From Archilochus colubris (Eukaryota > Chordata > Aves > Apodiformes > Trochilidae): 64,000 nt of DNA. The stretch lies in NCBI GenBank assembly GCA_023079485.1, contig CM041090.1, forward strand, positions 39,870,874 through 39,934,873. The letters run 5' to 3'. Numbering within the stretch: the stretch's first letter is position 1; every line of letters starts with the position of its first letter. This document shows positions 10,408 to 23,289 of this stretch, one piece after another. The notes under the pieces were generated by a model. The model ran no database searches. It worked only from the letters and a program-made list of their open reading frames with translations, and had not been told where the DNA came from. The position numbers were made by a program, and so were the translations under genes.

Positions 10408-12079
10408 AAATATGGGTAGAGAGGGCTGCATTTCACAGATCTGATACACCAGGGAAATGGTAAGAGGGGGCCTTTTCAGATAGCAACGTTTCCAGTGCAT
10501 TCACAGCCTTGCTATCATAAAGATGATTTCATGTGTATCATGTACCTGGGGTTCACAGAAGCTTTGTCACCATAAGATCTGTAAAAGCAATGAGACAAAG
10601 AAAAGGCTTCATGGCTTTGCAGCTGACTGCAAGAGAAACCAAAGGCTAGGAAAAGGTTTTCATTTTGGCACTGGGGAGAAGCTGTTGCTGGGATTTTCTG
10701 GTGTTTTATTAAAGTCCTGGCCAGGCAGATGACTTCTAATGGGAATGTTTGCTGAGAAGCCAAAAAATTTCAGCTGACTGCAAGAAGTCATGGAAGGAAC
10801 TAGCAAGAAAATGTCCAAGTAAAGTACATAGGAGAAGATGACCTTAGCTATATCTGTCTAATGACTGTCTCTAATTGAGCAATTATCATTCAAGAAAGAC
10901 ATCCTGAGGTTTTGCAGTCATTTCTCTTGAAAGATCAGCTCAGAGATCCACCTCAGTCTAAAAGACAAATGAAATGTGCCAAGAAGCTTCTAATCCATCT
11001 TTTCCAGTAACATGAGTTACTCTGGGGGGATGCCTGGAATCCCTTTTCCTACGGTGCCCCATTGCTCACCCATCTTCCCTGGAGCACCTGCACTCCCTTC
11101 CCAGCTTCTTTCTTGAAGGACTTGTGGTACCACACAAGGAGGTGGTAAGGGGAGGATAAACAGTTTTTTTAAAGCAGAAGCAGAAGCACTGGCAAATTTC
11201 AGCATTGCCTTTCCTACCCTCTCAAAAGAGCCAAATTCCCTCTCAAATCCCAGCGTCCCTCTTTGCAGGATGCTCTCACCTGGGAGTGCACTTTCTCCCA
11301 GATTTTGCCCCTTTTTACTTTTCAATTTCACCCTCTTTTGAGGGTTAAAGGATGGAGAGAGATTCCTTATGAATTACTTATACCTAATTCAGGAGAAATT
11401 CTGCTACCTTGACCTTCATCCCAACAAACCAAGCAGGTGAGACTGGTTCCCTGGACTTGGACCACGTTATCCCACTACAGAAACCATCCCTGGTAATGAT
11501 GCTCCCCAGGAGAACAGCTTCAAGAGCAGATGGCTGGGTCCCCATCCACAAAGAGATATTCAGCCATCCCATCAATCAACCAGACTTTCCCCATCAAATT
11601 TAATGCAAATTGCAGGATAGAAGGCAGGAGAGGAGCTCTGCTTTGCAAGTGCTGAACCTCTGGCAAAGCTCAGATGCATGGTCCCAGCCTGGCTCTGGTT
11701 TGATCCACACCAACCCATGTATGAAAGGCTCCTGTCAGCTAATTGCACCAATTCCTGAGTGTGCTGAAAGCTTCATCTGACTGCAGGAATCACACAACCA
11801 GTTTTTGTTAGCCAAGGAATCTGCTTCTCAGAGTTCTGGGATGATGGGATCTCTGCTGTGTCAGCACACTGAACCCCAGCCCCAAAACTTTCCCAGTTTG
11901 CAGGCACCAGCAAAGTGTGAACACCCACAAAACCACTTAAAACTAAACATTATTTTCACACATTTCTGCTGCAGAGAATGAGATGCATTTTAGAAGTTAT
12001 TACATATTAGAAATGAGAGACCATCCCCTGGCTCCCATTCAGCCAGCAGATAACCAGCAGGTTAGGGCAGCATCCTCCA
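10408..12079. other. Unique flank, no gene seen
   Basis: No repeat, exon or RNA gene recognised. The antisense frame 11017-11331 and others are short and unsupported. Confidence 0.45.
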
Positions 12080-12320
12080 CACAGAAACATGGAAAGCCTG
12101 GTTTAGAAGGAACCTTAAAGACCATCTAGTTCCAACCCAACTGCTTAAACAGAGACACCTCCCACCAGACCAGGTTGCTCCAAACCTTGTCCATCTCCAG
12201 CATGATCCAACCTGTGCCCTTCCCAAACAGGACTCAGCCCCATGGCCAAAAGCACTGAGCATCCACCACCTCGTCTCCCCAAACTCCTCAGCACTGCTTA
12301 CTTCAATTTTTGCCACCCTG
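12080..12320 (-). mobile_element. Old CR1 LINE fragment
   Basis: Decayed minus-strand CR1 3' end: GGAACCTTAAAGACCATCTA, then TTCCAACCCAACTGC, CACCTCCCACCAGACCAGGT and TTGCTCCAAACC. Much more diverged than the other copies, so an older insertion. The right boundary is uncertain. Confidence 0.7.
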
Positions 12321-13194
12321 AAATGTGCAATAATTTTAGAAGAGAAGAAAAAAATCACTGTTTCCCTAACAGCTACAGGATCTGTGGTTAATAACCACTT
12401 GGGAGTTCAGATGTCCCCAGCAGTAAGACCTAGCAATTAATCAGCTAACTCCTCAGCATCTTGTTAGGGTTAAGAGGTGCCAGGTCATATCTGAATATGT
12501 TAAGAGCAGCATTTGTCCTTCCAAGTGCATACATCAGTAAAGCCTTGTAACTACCTCTAGCATTTGATGTTCTTTTCATTACAATAATTCTCTAAGTGCA
12601 TTGCCAGGTGCTTCTGGCAGCCTTCCAGGTTGCTTTCAACCAGGCGATAGCTAAACTCTGAAGAAAAAAAAAAAGCTGTCTCTGCCCCTTGAAATCTGAA
12701 CACGAGCAAACAAAACAAAAATAAATACTGATAAGGGAAAAAAAAACCAAAAACACCCTGCCCAAAACCCAACCTCCCTCTGGGCACAGCTGGAAGGGAG
12801 ATGCAGCAAAAGGAACAACATCCCATGGCATCCTGTTAAATCAGCTCCCAAAATACTGGGTGCTCAGGGATGAGGGATATAAGTGGGTATAGATGGTCAC
12901 TTCTCTGCCTGCTCAGTACAGGGAACCAGTATGTCCTTAGCTTTGTAAACTGGGAGGGCTGTCAGGATGGGCTGGGACACTGCTTGAGTTGATGTTATTA
13001 AGGGCTCATTAGCAGTTGAAACTCTTTCACAGCAGTAAGGTAATGGCTGAGAACTCCAGGTCTGGTAGCTCCCTGACTGCTACTGGCTTTCGTTGGAAAT
13101 GTTAGGACATGAAGATGCCTCCTACCTCATAAGGCAATGCCTTTCCTTAACAAAGGAGCTGTGCTATCTTGGAAGATGCTGAGAGCTCCTCAGC
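12321..13194. other. Unique flank with A-rich tracts
   Basis: Unique sequence; A-rich low-complexity stretches near 12661-12675 and 12700-12755. No gene seen. Confidence 0.4.
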
Positions 13195-14280
13195 TTTTCC
13201 TTGAGGAGAAGATGCTGAAGGGAGTGGAACATCTCCTGATGGGGAAAGGCTGAGGGAGCTGGGGCTCTGCAGCTTGGAGGAGGCTGAGGAGTGAGCTCAT
13301 TAATGCTTATAAATATATTTATAATAAAGGGTGAGTGCCAGGAGGATGGAGTCAGGATTTTATTGCCAGGAAGCTGAACAGGAGCCAGCAGTGTGCCCAG
13401 GTGGCCAAGAAGGCCAATGGCATCCTGGGCTGGCTCAGGAACAGCGTGGCCAGCAGGTCCAGGGAAGGGATTCTGCCCCTGTGCTCAGCCCTGGGGAGGC
13501 CACAGCTTGAGTCCTGTGTCCAGTTCTGGGCCCCTCAGGGTCAGGAAGGAGATTGAGGTGCTGGAGCAGGTCCAGAGAAGAGCAAGGAGGCTGTGAAGGG
13601 ATCCAGCAGAATTGCTGTGAGGAAGGGCTGAGGGAGCTGGGGGTGTTGAGGCTGGAGAAGAGGAGGCTCAGGGGAGACCTCATCACTCTCTCCAACTCCC
13701 TGAAAGGAGGTTGGAGCCAGGGGGGGGTTGGGCTCTTTTCCCAGGCAACTCTCAGCAAGACAAGAGGGCAGGGTCTCAAGTTGTGCCAGGGGAGGTTTAG
13801 GTTGGAGATGAGAAAGAATTTCTTTCTGGAGAGGGTGATCAGGCATTGGAATGGGCTGCCCAGGGAAGTAGTGGATTCTCCGTGTCTGGAGATATTTCCA
13901 AAGAGCCTGGATGTGGCACTGAGTGCCATGGGCTGGGAACTGCAGTGGGAGTGGATCAAGGGTTGGACTTGATGATCTCTGAGGTCCCTTCCAACCCAGC
14001 CAATTCTATGATTCTATGATTTTCTCAGTGCTGACCAATGATAAGACATGAGGTAATGGGTGCAAGCTGGAGCGTAGGAGCTTCTACATAAATATGAGGG
14101 AAAATTTTTTCATTATAAGGGTGACAGAGCCCTGGCCCAGGCTGCCCAGGGAGGTTGTGGGGTCTCCTTCTCTGGGGACATTCAAACCCCACCTGGATGG
14201 GTTCTTGTGGGACCCTGCTCTGGCAGGGGGTTGGACTCAGTGACCTCTCAAGGTCCCTTCCAAGCCCTAACATTCTGGGA
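13195..14280 (+). mobile_element. CR1 LINE type C, split by a younger CR1
   Basis: The left part (13195-13361) carries GATGCTGAAGGGAGTGGAAC and CATTAATGCTTATAAATATA; the right part (14018-14280) resumes with CTCAGTGCTGACCAATGATA and ends GGTCCCTTCCAAGCCCTAAC. The parts join in register with the uninterrupted copies at 24885-25432 and 26288-26840. A type B CR1 of 656 bp sits between them. Confidence 0.88.
13362..14017 (+). mobile_element. CR1 LINE type B nested insertion with target-site duplication
   Basis: Starts in the C-terminal reverse-transcriptase ORF region (ATTGCCAGGAAGCTGAACAG), continues through GTGTCCAGTTCTGGGCCCCT and TGGACTTGATGATCTCTGAG, and ends CAATTCTATGATTCTAT. GATTTT flanks it on both sides (13356-13361 and 14018-14023). 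Frames in it match the CR1 C terminus ([26 protein letters not shown]) but are broken. Confidence 0.93.
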
Positions 14281-15744
14281 ACAGGGAAAAGTCCCTGTTA
14301 TGTGTCACTGAGGTTTACTGGTTATGTTAAATCAGGGAGGACTTTGTATGGAAACACCAGAAGAAGCTATGAAAATATTGAGAGGCTTTTTTGTTTGTTT
14401 TACAAAAAGCACACCTAGACCTGCCTTTGCCATTAAGGGACAGAAGATAAATGAAAAAAAGCCTTTGAGCTGAAAGAAAATCAACATTAATTCATGGCTA
14501 AGTATTAGCAATCATATCTATACATATATATACATTAGCAATCATATATATACATATAGCACACATCTACAGCAACAGCAAATATACTATTGAAGGAACA
14601 GAAAGCACCACTTGCTAATAAAAATTATTATCTGCCTTTTGAATGTAGGGATGCCCCATTTCAGGCGTCTTAGTCAAACTGAAGCATCCAGGAAAGCAAA
14701 AGCAACCTTATAAATCCACATTTGGATAGGTAGAGCTTGTAGCAAAATCTCATTGACTGAACAAGTGAAGGACAGAGCCTAAAACTCTGGTTCTTCCAAG
14801 GGGGAAAGTGATGTAAGTGATGTCATTTACAGCCCCCTGCCAAGCTGATTATACAATGAACATCCCAAACCTGCTCAGAAAAAAAAGAAAGAAGAAAAAA
14901 AAAAGAAAAGAAAAGAAAAAAAAAAGACATATTTTCTTCTCCACAGGCTCTAAAACCCCCAGATTTCCAGGCACGCGACAAAGCTGATGGTAGGAACACA
15001 CTGACATCTTCTTGAGGCAGAACAGGCTGTGACAGCCCCACGTGTGAGTGGGGACTTATTTTGTCTTCTGCTAGCCTGATTTGGGGGAACAGATGGGAAC
15101 AAAGCCATAGGAATCCTCCTCCTTCAAAACCTGGCCCAACTCATTAAGGAGGCTGAACACAGCTCAACCCTCTGCTCGTCCCATCTGCAGCAGCCAAAAC
15201 CTTGGTGACCTGCAAACCCACCACCTGGGACCCCCCAACCCTCCCATCACTGCTCATAAATCTTTATGTTTGAGACATGCAGCCAGTCAATAATTTCAGG
15301 ATGCAAATGGAGCAGCATATGGAGGCCATAGCAGGTGAAACAAAGGCAGAAGCCATGGAGCCGTTTCAGTGATCAGACACAGAAAGAAATTCTAATTATG
15401 CAAAGGTCACAGAGGGAGTCTGGTCCCACATTTACATATTTTAGTGCTCCTTTGCCTGGATCCTCTCAGAAATGTTTGTGTGCATGTGGGTAAATGCTCC
15501 TCTGTGGTTTTGGTAAGATAAAAGAACAGAGAAAAAATGTAGACATCTGTGTTTCATGCCATGTGAGATCTCTAAAATGAATTCCAGCATCTTGGGGCTT
15601 TTTGTTTTTGTTTTTTTTTTTCCATGGAGTTATTTATTCATTCTTTGACTCCTGGTGGCTCCACACAGTTTCCAGCAAGCAGTCCAGATAGACACTTCTG
15701 CCTCCCAAAATTCACATGTATTTTGTGCAGCACTGATGTATCAC
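14281..15744. other. Unique flank with AT and AAAG low-complexity tracts
   Basis: Contains a TATA/CATA-rich patch with a duplicated TTAGCAATCATAT motif (14505-14565), an (AAAG)n-like purine tract (14878-14926) and a T tract (15600-15620). No gene recognised. Confidence 0.5.
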
Positions 15745-16325
15745 ACAATCATGGAATCACAGAATGGTTCAGGCTTTAAGGGACCTCCAAAACCATCAAA
15801 TTAGAATGCCATGGTCAGGGACACCTCCCACCAGCCCAGGTTGCTCCAAGCCCCATCCAACCTGGGCTGAGACACTGCCAGGGATGGGGCAGCCACAGCT
15901 TCTCTGGGAAACCTGGCACAGGGGCTCAGCACCCTCACCCCAAACTATTTCTTCCTCATATCCAATCTAAACTTCTCCTCTTCCAGTTTAAAGCCATTAC
16001 CCCTTGTCCTGTCACTCCGCACCCTTGTCCCAAGTCCCTCTCCAGATTTCCTGCAGCTCCCCCAGGTACTGGGAGGTGACAACAAAGAATCCCAGGAGCC
16101 TGTGGAGTGTCACCTCCAGCCTGGCCACCCCATGACCTCCTCTAAACCCACAGAGCATGGCTGGAATGGGCAGGGTGAAGAAGACAAATTCTGACCTTAT
16201 TTTTTTCCTCCTCCTCCTCCTCCTCCTTGCAAATGTGTAACAGTGAGAAGGGACATTGTCCTCAGGTCTGTGGGAAGCACAAAGCAAGGGCTGTGCCAAC
16301 CTCCTTATAAAAATTCAAGGCTGTC
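15745..16325 (-). mobile_element. CR1 LINE type A plus shared non-CR1 segment (paralogue of 55936-56497)
   Basis: From the tail at the left (ATCATGGAATCACAGAATGG) it reads leftward-oriented CR1 through CCAGCCCAGGTTGCTCCAAG to about 16130. It then continues into AGAGCATGGCTGGAATGGGC, a (TCC)n run at 16206-16226, and a segment ending TATAAAAATTCAAGGCT that I do not recognise as CR1. The same order occurs at 55936-56497 in the same orientation. Confidence 0.87.
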
Positions 16326-16596
16326 CTCATTTTTCCTGGAGGTTTTGGTGATATGCACACATCTATCTTTGTTGTGTGGCCCCAGCCCCAGCACTGCCCA
16401 GTCCAAGAAAGCTCCAGTCCTGCTGCCCACACAGAAAGCAGCACATTTTTACATGTCCATTAAAAATTAGACAATTATGAAGAAAGTTTGAAAATTCCTT
16501 CTTGAAGAAAAACCCTGCTTTTCTTTCCAGCAATGCTGCCACTGCTGAGAACTTCAGTGCAGGTCAACTGCTGGTCCTGACAACTCAGTTCTGCCC
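16326..16596. other. Unique sequence between CR1 copies
   Basis: About 270 bp with no recognised repeat or exon. Confidence 0.4.
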
Positions 16597-17050
16597 AAAA
16601 GCGAATCCAGAGGAGGCCACCAAGATGATCCCAGGGATGCTCCAGAGCCAGGCTGAGAGAATTTGAGTTGTTCAGCCTGGAGAAGAGAAGGTTCCAGGGA
16701 GACCTTAGAGCACCTTCCACTGCCTGAAGGGGCTCCAGGAAAGCTGGGGAGGGACTGGGAACAAGGACAGGGAGGGATGGGATGAGGGGGGAATGTTTCT
16801 AAACAGAAAGAGGGGAGAATTAAGCTAAGCATTACGAAGAAATAGTTTGGTGTGAGGGTGCTGAGCCCCTGTGCCAGGTTTCCCAGAGAAGCTGTGGCTG
16901 CCCCATCCCTGGCAGTGTCTCAGCCCAGGTTGGATGGGGCTTGGAGCAACCTGGGCTGGTGGGAGGTGTCCCTGACCATGGCAGGGAGGTGGCAATGGAG
17001 GAGCTTTAGGGTCCTTTCCAACCCAAACCAGTCTGGGATTCTGTGGTCCT
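16597..17050 (+). mobile_element. CR1 LINE type A, about 450 bp
   Basis: Runs from AGCGAATCCAGAGGAGGCC through GGAGACCTTAGAGCACCTTC, GCTGAGCCCCTGTGCCAGGT and CAGCCCAGGTTGGATGGGGC to a poor tail TCTGGGATTCTGTGGTCCTA. Confidence 0.92.
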
Positions 17051-19879
17051 ATGGACATCAAGCCCTTGCAGCCTCTCTGTCTAGTTCCTGATCCCTGCAA
17101 GCTGAGGGAAGGCTGGGATGCCAAGTTCCCCAGGAAACTCCTTTACCTGTGTCATTTGCAGATTTTCTTTTTAAAATATTCTCTCTGACCACTGAGGTCC
17201 CTGGCTGGAGCCTGTGATTTTCAGAAAGGATTAATGCTGTGGGAGCTTTCATCCAGATGCCACCCAAAGAGGTTTTGACCTGGTTGTGTGCTGAGTAATT
17301 TGCCCTCCTAAACCTACCACTTCAAATCCTTTTTGCTTTTCTATTTCCAACCCTATTTTCTTTTTTTCTTTTTTTTTTCCTTTGGTTTTTTTTTCTCCCC
17401 TTATAGGTATTTAAATGCTGAGCTCACGAGAGATACAAACAATTTTTTAAACCTGACTTTTAACCTGACTTTTTATTTTAGGTTGGGGCTGGGAGGAAAG
17501 TAGGGTGCCCACAGTCATGCAGTGAAATCCACGTTCATGGAAGTGCCTGGGATGTTCATTAAGGGTCCTCACCTCTCCCCATCACTCAACAACATTTTTT
17601 GGATGAATGTAGAGTTGCTCTATTAGGGTCCTCTCTGAAAACTTGTGATTTAAGTGACATTTGGGAGGGCAGAGTTACACCATTGGTAAATACGGGGGAC
17701 ATGCTGGGTTTCCTCCCGTAGCCACAAGCAGGATTAAGGCCAAAGAGCTCCTTCCTGCCAAAAAAACAGGGAGAATAATCCTGTCATAAGCTATTAATAC
17801 CGAGTTCTATTGGCACTTGGCAGCAAACCACCAAACCCACAAAGTTGTGTTTAATTTGCTGGTAGAGGACAAACTGTGTCTTCTTCACTCAATTATACCC
17901 AGACGATATTTCAGCACCAAGCCCTGGAAAAATGCCACCAACTCTGCTCACCATGGCCCCACAACTCCATCCCAGGGGGGATCCAGCATTGCCTGTTCTC
18001 TGCTACTCAAAAGGAAGTTCCAGGAGCTCCTGTTTGCCAGGGCAGCCCCTGCACAATAAATTAAAAGGTCTCAAGAAGGTCTTTCAACCTCCACTGCCAC
18101 CCCACCATCCCCAAGAGCCAACCCCAATCCTGGCCCCCATCTGATTTGACCCCATGAGCATGCCAGAGTAGGAAGAACAAGAAGAAACAACCTGATGCCC
18201 CATTAGAAAAAAGGTCAGGGTGGATATTTGACTTTCCACAGGGTTTTTCCACCTTCCTCCCATCCCAGCCTGATGTGATCTGGGTTCCTTGTTGCTGCTG
18301 GACTTTGCCTGGTGCCTTCCTGCCTTTCCCAGCTCCCTACCGGACACGAAGCCTTCCCTTGTCATCCAGGATGTTGTTTTCTATTTTAATTCAAACCCTT
18401 TTAACTTCTTGTCATTTTTAAGGCAGCAGCCTGGAGGAAACAGATTATCACACCGGCGATACTGCAAGACTCCAGTCCTTGGTTAAGAAGATAAAACTTC
18501 TTCTTTTCAGGGTTCACCACATTCCTGAGCTGGCCACAGCTCCCAAAATAGGAAATACATTCTGTAAAACTTCCAGCTTAGTCTTCAGATCCTTCATGGA
18601 GATGGGGAAAACCAAGAAGGGAACATCTCTTATTTTAATGTATACAGCCTGGGAGACAGCTATGGCTTTTCAGCTTAATTCTTTGAGTATCTCTTGGTTT
18701 ACTGATGTCCCCTCTGCTGCCCCAGTAGACAGCTTCCATGGCATGGTGACATGAAAAGCAGGACACAGGGATGCACTGAGGACTTGTACAACCTCCAATG
18801 ACTGAAGTAGGGATTGCTGCTGGTCTTAATTCTATCCCCTACTCCCAGTGTAGAACACAAACCTTTACTTTTGGTTTGCAGAGGCAAAGCCTGCAGTTTA
18901 TTTTCTTGTTCTGCCTCTTTTGAACAAAACTGTTGTTAGGTCCCACTTTTCCTTTGTTTCCAGCACATGGAGATGTGTAGAGAGTCTTAGGAGTACTTCC
19001 AGGCAGCCAGAGGAGAAACTCCAGAGCAGCTCCAGGGAAAATGCTCCCACGTTCCTGAGATTCCTCTACCAACGCTCTACAGACAGACTCACAGCTTTAT
19101 TTGCAAAAACTGGGAAAGCTTCCAAAATCCCAGCCTGTAAAGCCTTCCACTAAAAAGAAAAAATAATAAAAAGAACAACAAAAAAAACCCCACATACAAA
19201 AAACCCCAAAAAACAAAACCCAAACCCCACACACAACTCAGGAAAATCACATTTTCCTTCACTGTGGAGCAAGAGACCCTTGGAAGCAGCAAAACCCCTG
19301 CAGATGTGTCCCCATGAAGCATGACATGCTGTGTTCACCACTGCTTCCCAGCAAGGCCCAGGACTTTTGTGGTCACAGCTCTGGGTTGTGTCTCCAAGGA
19401 GAACGTGTTCTTCATCTGCAGGAAAATTCAGGATGGGAATAAGCAGTGTTTGCTGGGAGCCCTGGTGGAGCAGCATCTCTTGGCTGAGTTCTAGCACTGA
19501 TTTTTCTTCTGTCTTGCAGCATGAAGCAGTGGATAAATCCCATGCACCTGGATGGCAGATGATTGCACTCATCCCAATTTTCACAGCAAGTGGCAAAAAA
19601 AGAAAAAAAAAGGGGAAAAAAGGGTGTTTCTGATTGCCAAGGGTGATCACACATGATCCCTCACATCTGCAGCCAAGCCAGTGAGGACAATCCTGTCTCT
19701 GCAGGGTTTGACATCTTGATGCAAACTCTTGGACTGATGGGAGCAGAGACCAAGGAATCTCCTGCTGGTGGCAGGAATATGGGATGTGGGCTCAAGGCTT
19801 TGTAGCAGATACTTGATTGCTGCTCCTTCATGTTTTATTGCCCCACTGGAGGCAGGAAAGCAGTTTCCCTTCTGCCACA
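17051..19879. other. Unique flank, no gene seen
   Basis: A pyrimidine-rich T/C tract lies at 17355-17400 and an A/C-rich low-complexity tract (AAAACCCC-like) at 19150-19235. A 166-codon minus frame (19150-19650) is made largely of the reversed low-complexity sequence and is not supported as a gene. Confidence 0.45.
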
Positions 19880-20075
19880 GGATTATAGAATCATAAAATT
19901 ATTTGGGTTGGAAGAGAACTTTAAAGGTCAGGTCAGGTCCAACCCTTCCTCCTCCAGGTACAACTCCTCCTCAGGTTGTTCAGACCCTCATCCAACCTGA
20001 CCTTAAATATTCCAAGGGATGGGGCATCTACCACCTCTCTGGACAACCTGGGAGGTGGAATTCCACTTTTCCATC
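19880..20075 (-). mobile_element. CR1 LINE 3' fragment, diverged
   Basis: Minus-strand CR1 tail ATTATAGAATCATAAAATTA, then TTGGGTTGGAAGAGAACTTT, GGTTGTTCAGACCCTCATCC and GGGATGGGGCATCTACCACC. A distinct 3'-end type from A and B. Confidence 0.85.
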
Positions 20076-20834
20076 TGTGATTTGCTTGCCACAGCCTTTC
20101 CTGGAGCCACACATAACCCAGGGGTGTGACAATGCTCCAACCAAAGCAAAGCAGATGGGTGGCACTGGTGGACAACCTCTCTTTCCAAGGCAGGAGAGTC
20201 ACAGAGGAGCCAGACTGGATCTCTCTGATGGGCTGTGGAGCCTCATCACATATAAGCACTGAGTATTCATGCAGAGAGGTCTGGCAGACCCTGTTTTGCA
20301 AATGTTGAAGTGTTGACACTTCACACCAAGGTACATCTTGTGTTATTGGCAAACAAGAAACCTTTGTGTTAAATTCCCAGGGTTTCCTCAGTAGACCTTC
20401 CCATTGCTCTGACTCAGAAGCATCCCAGTGCTGGTGTCCATGCTTGTAGCTGCAATGGAGAACTTTCATGTAGTTGTCAATGCAGCTGCAATCTGCTGCC
20501 TCATCAACAAGGGCATGGACAAGCCTGGCTGAGATGAGAGGGGTGAGGTCATGATGGATGTGATGGGTCATGGGAAAGGCCAGTGTCTGGATTTGGCTCT
20601 GGCAGCATCAACACCTAAAACATCTCAGGCCCAAATACTGGAATTGTTTGAGCACCCTGTAAGCAGCACAGATCCACAATGAAGCCAGGAAGCAAGATGA
20701 AAATAAAAATATTTTCCCACTCTATGTCTCTTCCCCAGCTCTCTCCACATCCAAAACTTGTTTGTGTGTCTGGAGCTGGTACCCAGGCACCTCCCTGCCA
20801 AGAACCAAAGCACTCCCATCAACCTCTTGGGTAT
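20076..20834. other. Unique flank, no gene seen
   Basis: No repeat or exon recognised. The minus frame 19933-20571 spans the neighbouring CR1 and has no known domain. Confidence 0.4.
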
Positions 20835-21090
20835 CACAGAATCATGGAGTGGGTTGGGTTGGAAGGGATGTTAAGGATCACCCAGTTCCCACCTCCTGCC
20901 ATGGTCAGGGACACCTCCCACCAGCCCAGGTTGCTCCAAGCCCCATCCAGCCTGGGCTGAGACACTGCCAGGGATGGGGCAGCCACAGCTTCTCTGGGAA
21001 ACCTGGCACAGGGGCTCAGCACTCTTACACCAAACTATTTTTTCCTAATGTCCAACCTAAAGCTCCCTTTTTCAAGTTTTAAGCCATCAC
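20835..21090 (-). mobile_element. CR1 LINE type A 3' end
   Basis: Starts with the tail ATCACAGAATCATGGAGTGG, then CCATGGTCAGGGACACCTCC, GGGATGGGGCAGCCACAGCT and CCAAACTATTTTTTCCTAAT, ending near TTTTAAGCCATCAC. Confidence 0.92.
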
Positions 21091-22689
21091 TTCACTGCTT
21101 GAGTGCAGAGCACGCAGAAAGGGTGAAGCCAGGGGTCCAGAGATCCCCCAGCTATGGATGTGCCCACCTCCCATAGGAAAACCTCAGTGCCCTTGAAACC
21201 TTCCCCTCCTGGGTGCCTCCATCCCATTTGCTTTAAATTTGGGCTGCCTGACCACCCACGAGCTGGGTCCCCCCCCACTTTCTGAGCAAAATCCTTGCCC
21301 TTGGGGTTGCACATTGCAGCCAAGCCCCACTGGAGATGTTATCAGGGAAGGGAATTATTTGCTGCTGGAGAAGGTACTTGTGCCTTGCAGCTATTCCACT
21401 GCACAAATATCTGAAGTGTTGCCCATAGCTCACTGAGGGAAGTCTGGAAAACCAATTCTGCTTGGAGATAGTTCTACTTGTAGACTCTCATTTTATGTAT
21501 TTCTGTTTCCTTCCTCCTTCACCACCACCCCCTCCTTCACCCCCTCTTCTCCATTTACATCTAAATGGATCTTTGTTTTTCTCCCAGTCAATATTTAGCC
21601 ACTTGTTCCTCATCCAAGCCTCCTGGTTTGGTTTTGCAGAGCAGAGACATTCCCAGGGGAGAGCCAGGCCCAAGAAAAACATGGATCTGGTGCCACCCAG
21701 CTCCTCCAGGTATTCAGGGTCCACACTGGGCACAACTTTTACAAAGGGATTTGCAGCTGTGCCATGAAAAAATTCATATTACAGGGAGCCAGGAATAAAT
21801 GCCACATCCTATATCTCACTATTCATTATACCGGGTTAAACAAAAATCCAAGCCTGTGTCCACTTCAGAGGTGATTTGCATCAGTGTCATACAACTTCTT
21901 AGTTCAAGACTCACTTCCCAAAGACCCTTCTCAAACAAGGATGTATTTCCAGTTAATTGTTTTAGATTCTCTCTCTTGCAGAGGCTCACATGAGCTCCAG
22001 GAACAGCCAAGGAAACCTGTCCATTAACAGATTGATTTCTACTGAGGTCTCAGCTGCTCTTTGTCCAACTATTGTCAGAGCAGCCAATGGTGCTCAGCTG
22101 ATTTACAAGGCTCCAGCTCTCATGCTCCTTGCTTTTTCTGGCTCTTTACACCAAACATATATATATATATATGTGTTTGCTCCTGGGCTTGTCTATATGC
22201 AAAAGTATTATGGTCTTATCTGCAAGCTGAGCTGCACCAGCTGGAGCCCAAAGCTCGCTGTTAATACAAGATCCTGTTACATCATCTGCTCTAAACTAGA
22301 TTTAATTCATGTTTGTAAATAAGCAGCTACATTAAGCATGAGGGGGGAAAAAGATCTTTTTTAGGCTTACACAAAGCATATGCACAGACCTACACTGAAA
22401 TAAATACAGCTTGGGTTACAACCTATACGCACGCAAGTTTTTTCCTACCCAGAGACCCAATTTTCCCAGATGGAGAATCCTGTAACATTGAGTTCACACA
22501 TGGATGTGGTGGGTTTGGTTTGGTTTGGTTGCCCCAAGCCTGTTCTGCCTTTTCTCAGCTCAGCTGGGAATGGGACCAAGTTCCTGGGGAGCAGCAAAGG
22601 CTGAAAAGCCAGGGATGGAGAGTTGGGTGCTGGTCCTGGGTGAAAACAAGGAGGCTTCAAGCATCATCTCAGGATCCCAGGAAAATAGA
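21091..22689. other. Unique flank, no gene seen
   Basis: Contains a short (TA)n at 22157-22174 and a (GGTTT)n run at 22509-22531. No coding exon or transposon recognised. Confidence 0.45.
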
Positions 22690-22760
22690 AACAGACTCAT
22701 AGAATTGCAGAATGGTTTGGTTTGGGAGGGACCTTAAGGATCTTCGAGTTCCAGCCATGA
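22690..22760 (-). mobile_element. CR1 LINE tail fragment, about 70 bp
   Basis: Only the last part of a CR1 3' end is present: ACTCATAGAATTGCAGAATG, then GGGAGGGACCTTAAGGATCT and CGAGTTCCAGCCATG. It runs into a GATG-rich patch (22755-22811, degenerate GGATGAGGATGGATGGG units). Confidence 0.75.
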
Positions 22761-23289
22761 GGATGAGGAAGCATGATGGATGGGGATGAGGATGGATGGG
22801 AATGAGGATGGTTGTCCCACAGTGTTTGTCCTTCTGGGAATTTTACAGCACCCTTGGCTGCTCCCTGAGCTTCCTACCATGTTCTTCTCCTCTGCACAAG
22901 GATCTTGCTCTTCATGCTGCTGTCTGAATCCTACCTGACTCTAAGAGAGGTTCTGCATCTCCTATAGCTTTAATGTATCCACCTCTCACCATGCAAGACT
23001 CAAGAGCAACATTGAGCACATGCACATCTCTGCTAATTTAAGGCCCTGCTTGGGATCTCCGTGGCTTCTGGATGTTGGGAAGTGGTTTTGCAAGACAAAT
23101 AAACATCATCCCTCTGGGATCTGGGCTGATGGCTTTATTTGAGGTGCTTTTAGGGAGAAATATTCAATGTACTCTTCAGTTCTCTGCTGATACATGTTCC
23201 TCCTGAAAAATTGTGCTCAACTGAGTCACGTGGAAAAGAAACAGATCTGGTTGGAGAGTTAGTGCCCACTGCTTGGGACTTATGCCACG
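22761..23289. other. Unique flank, no gene seen
   Basis: After the GATG-rich patch, no repeat or exon is recognised. Confidence 0.4.
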
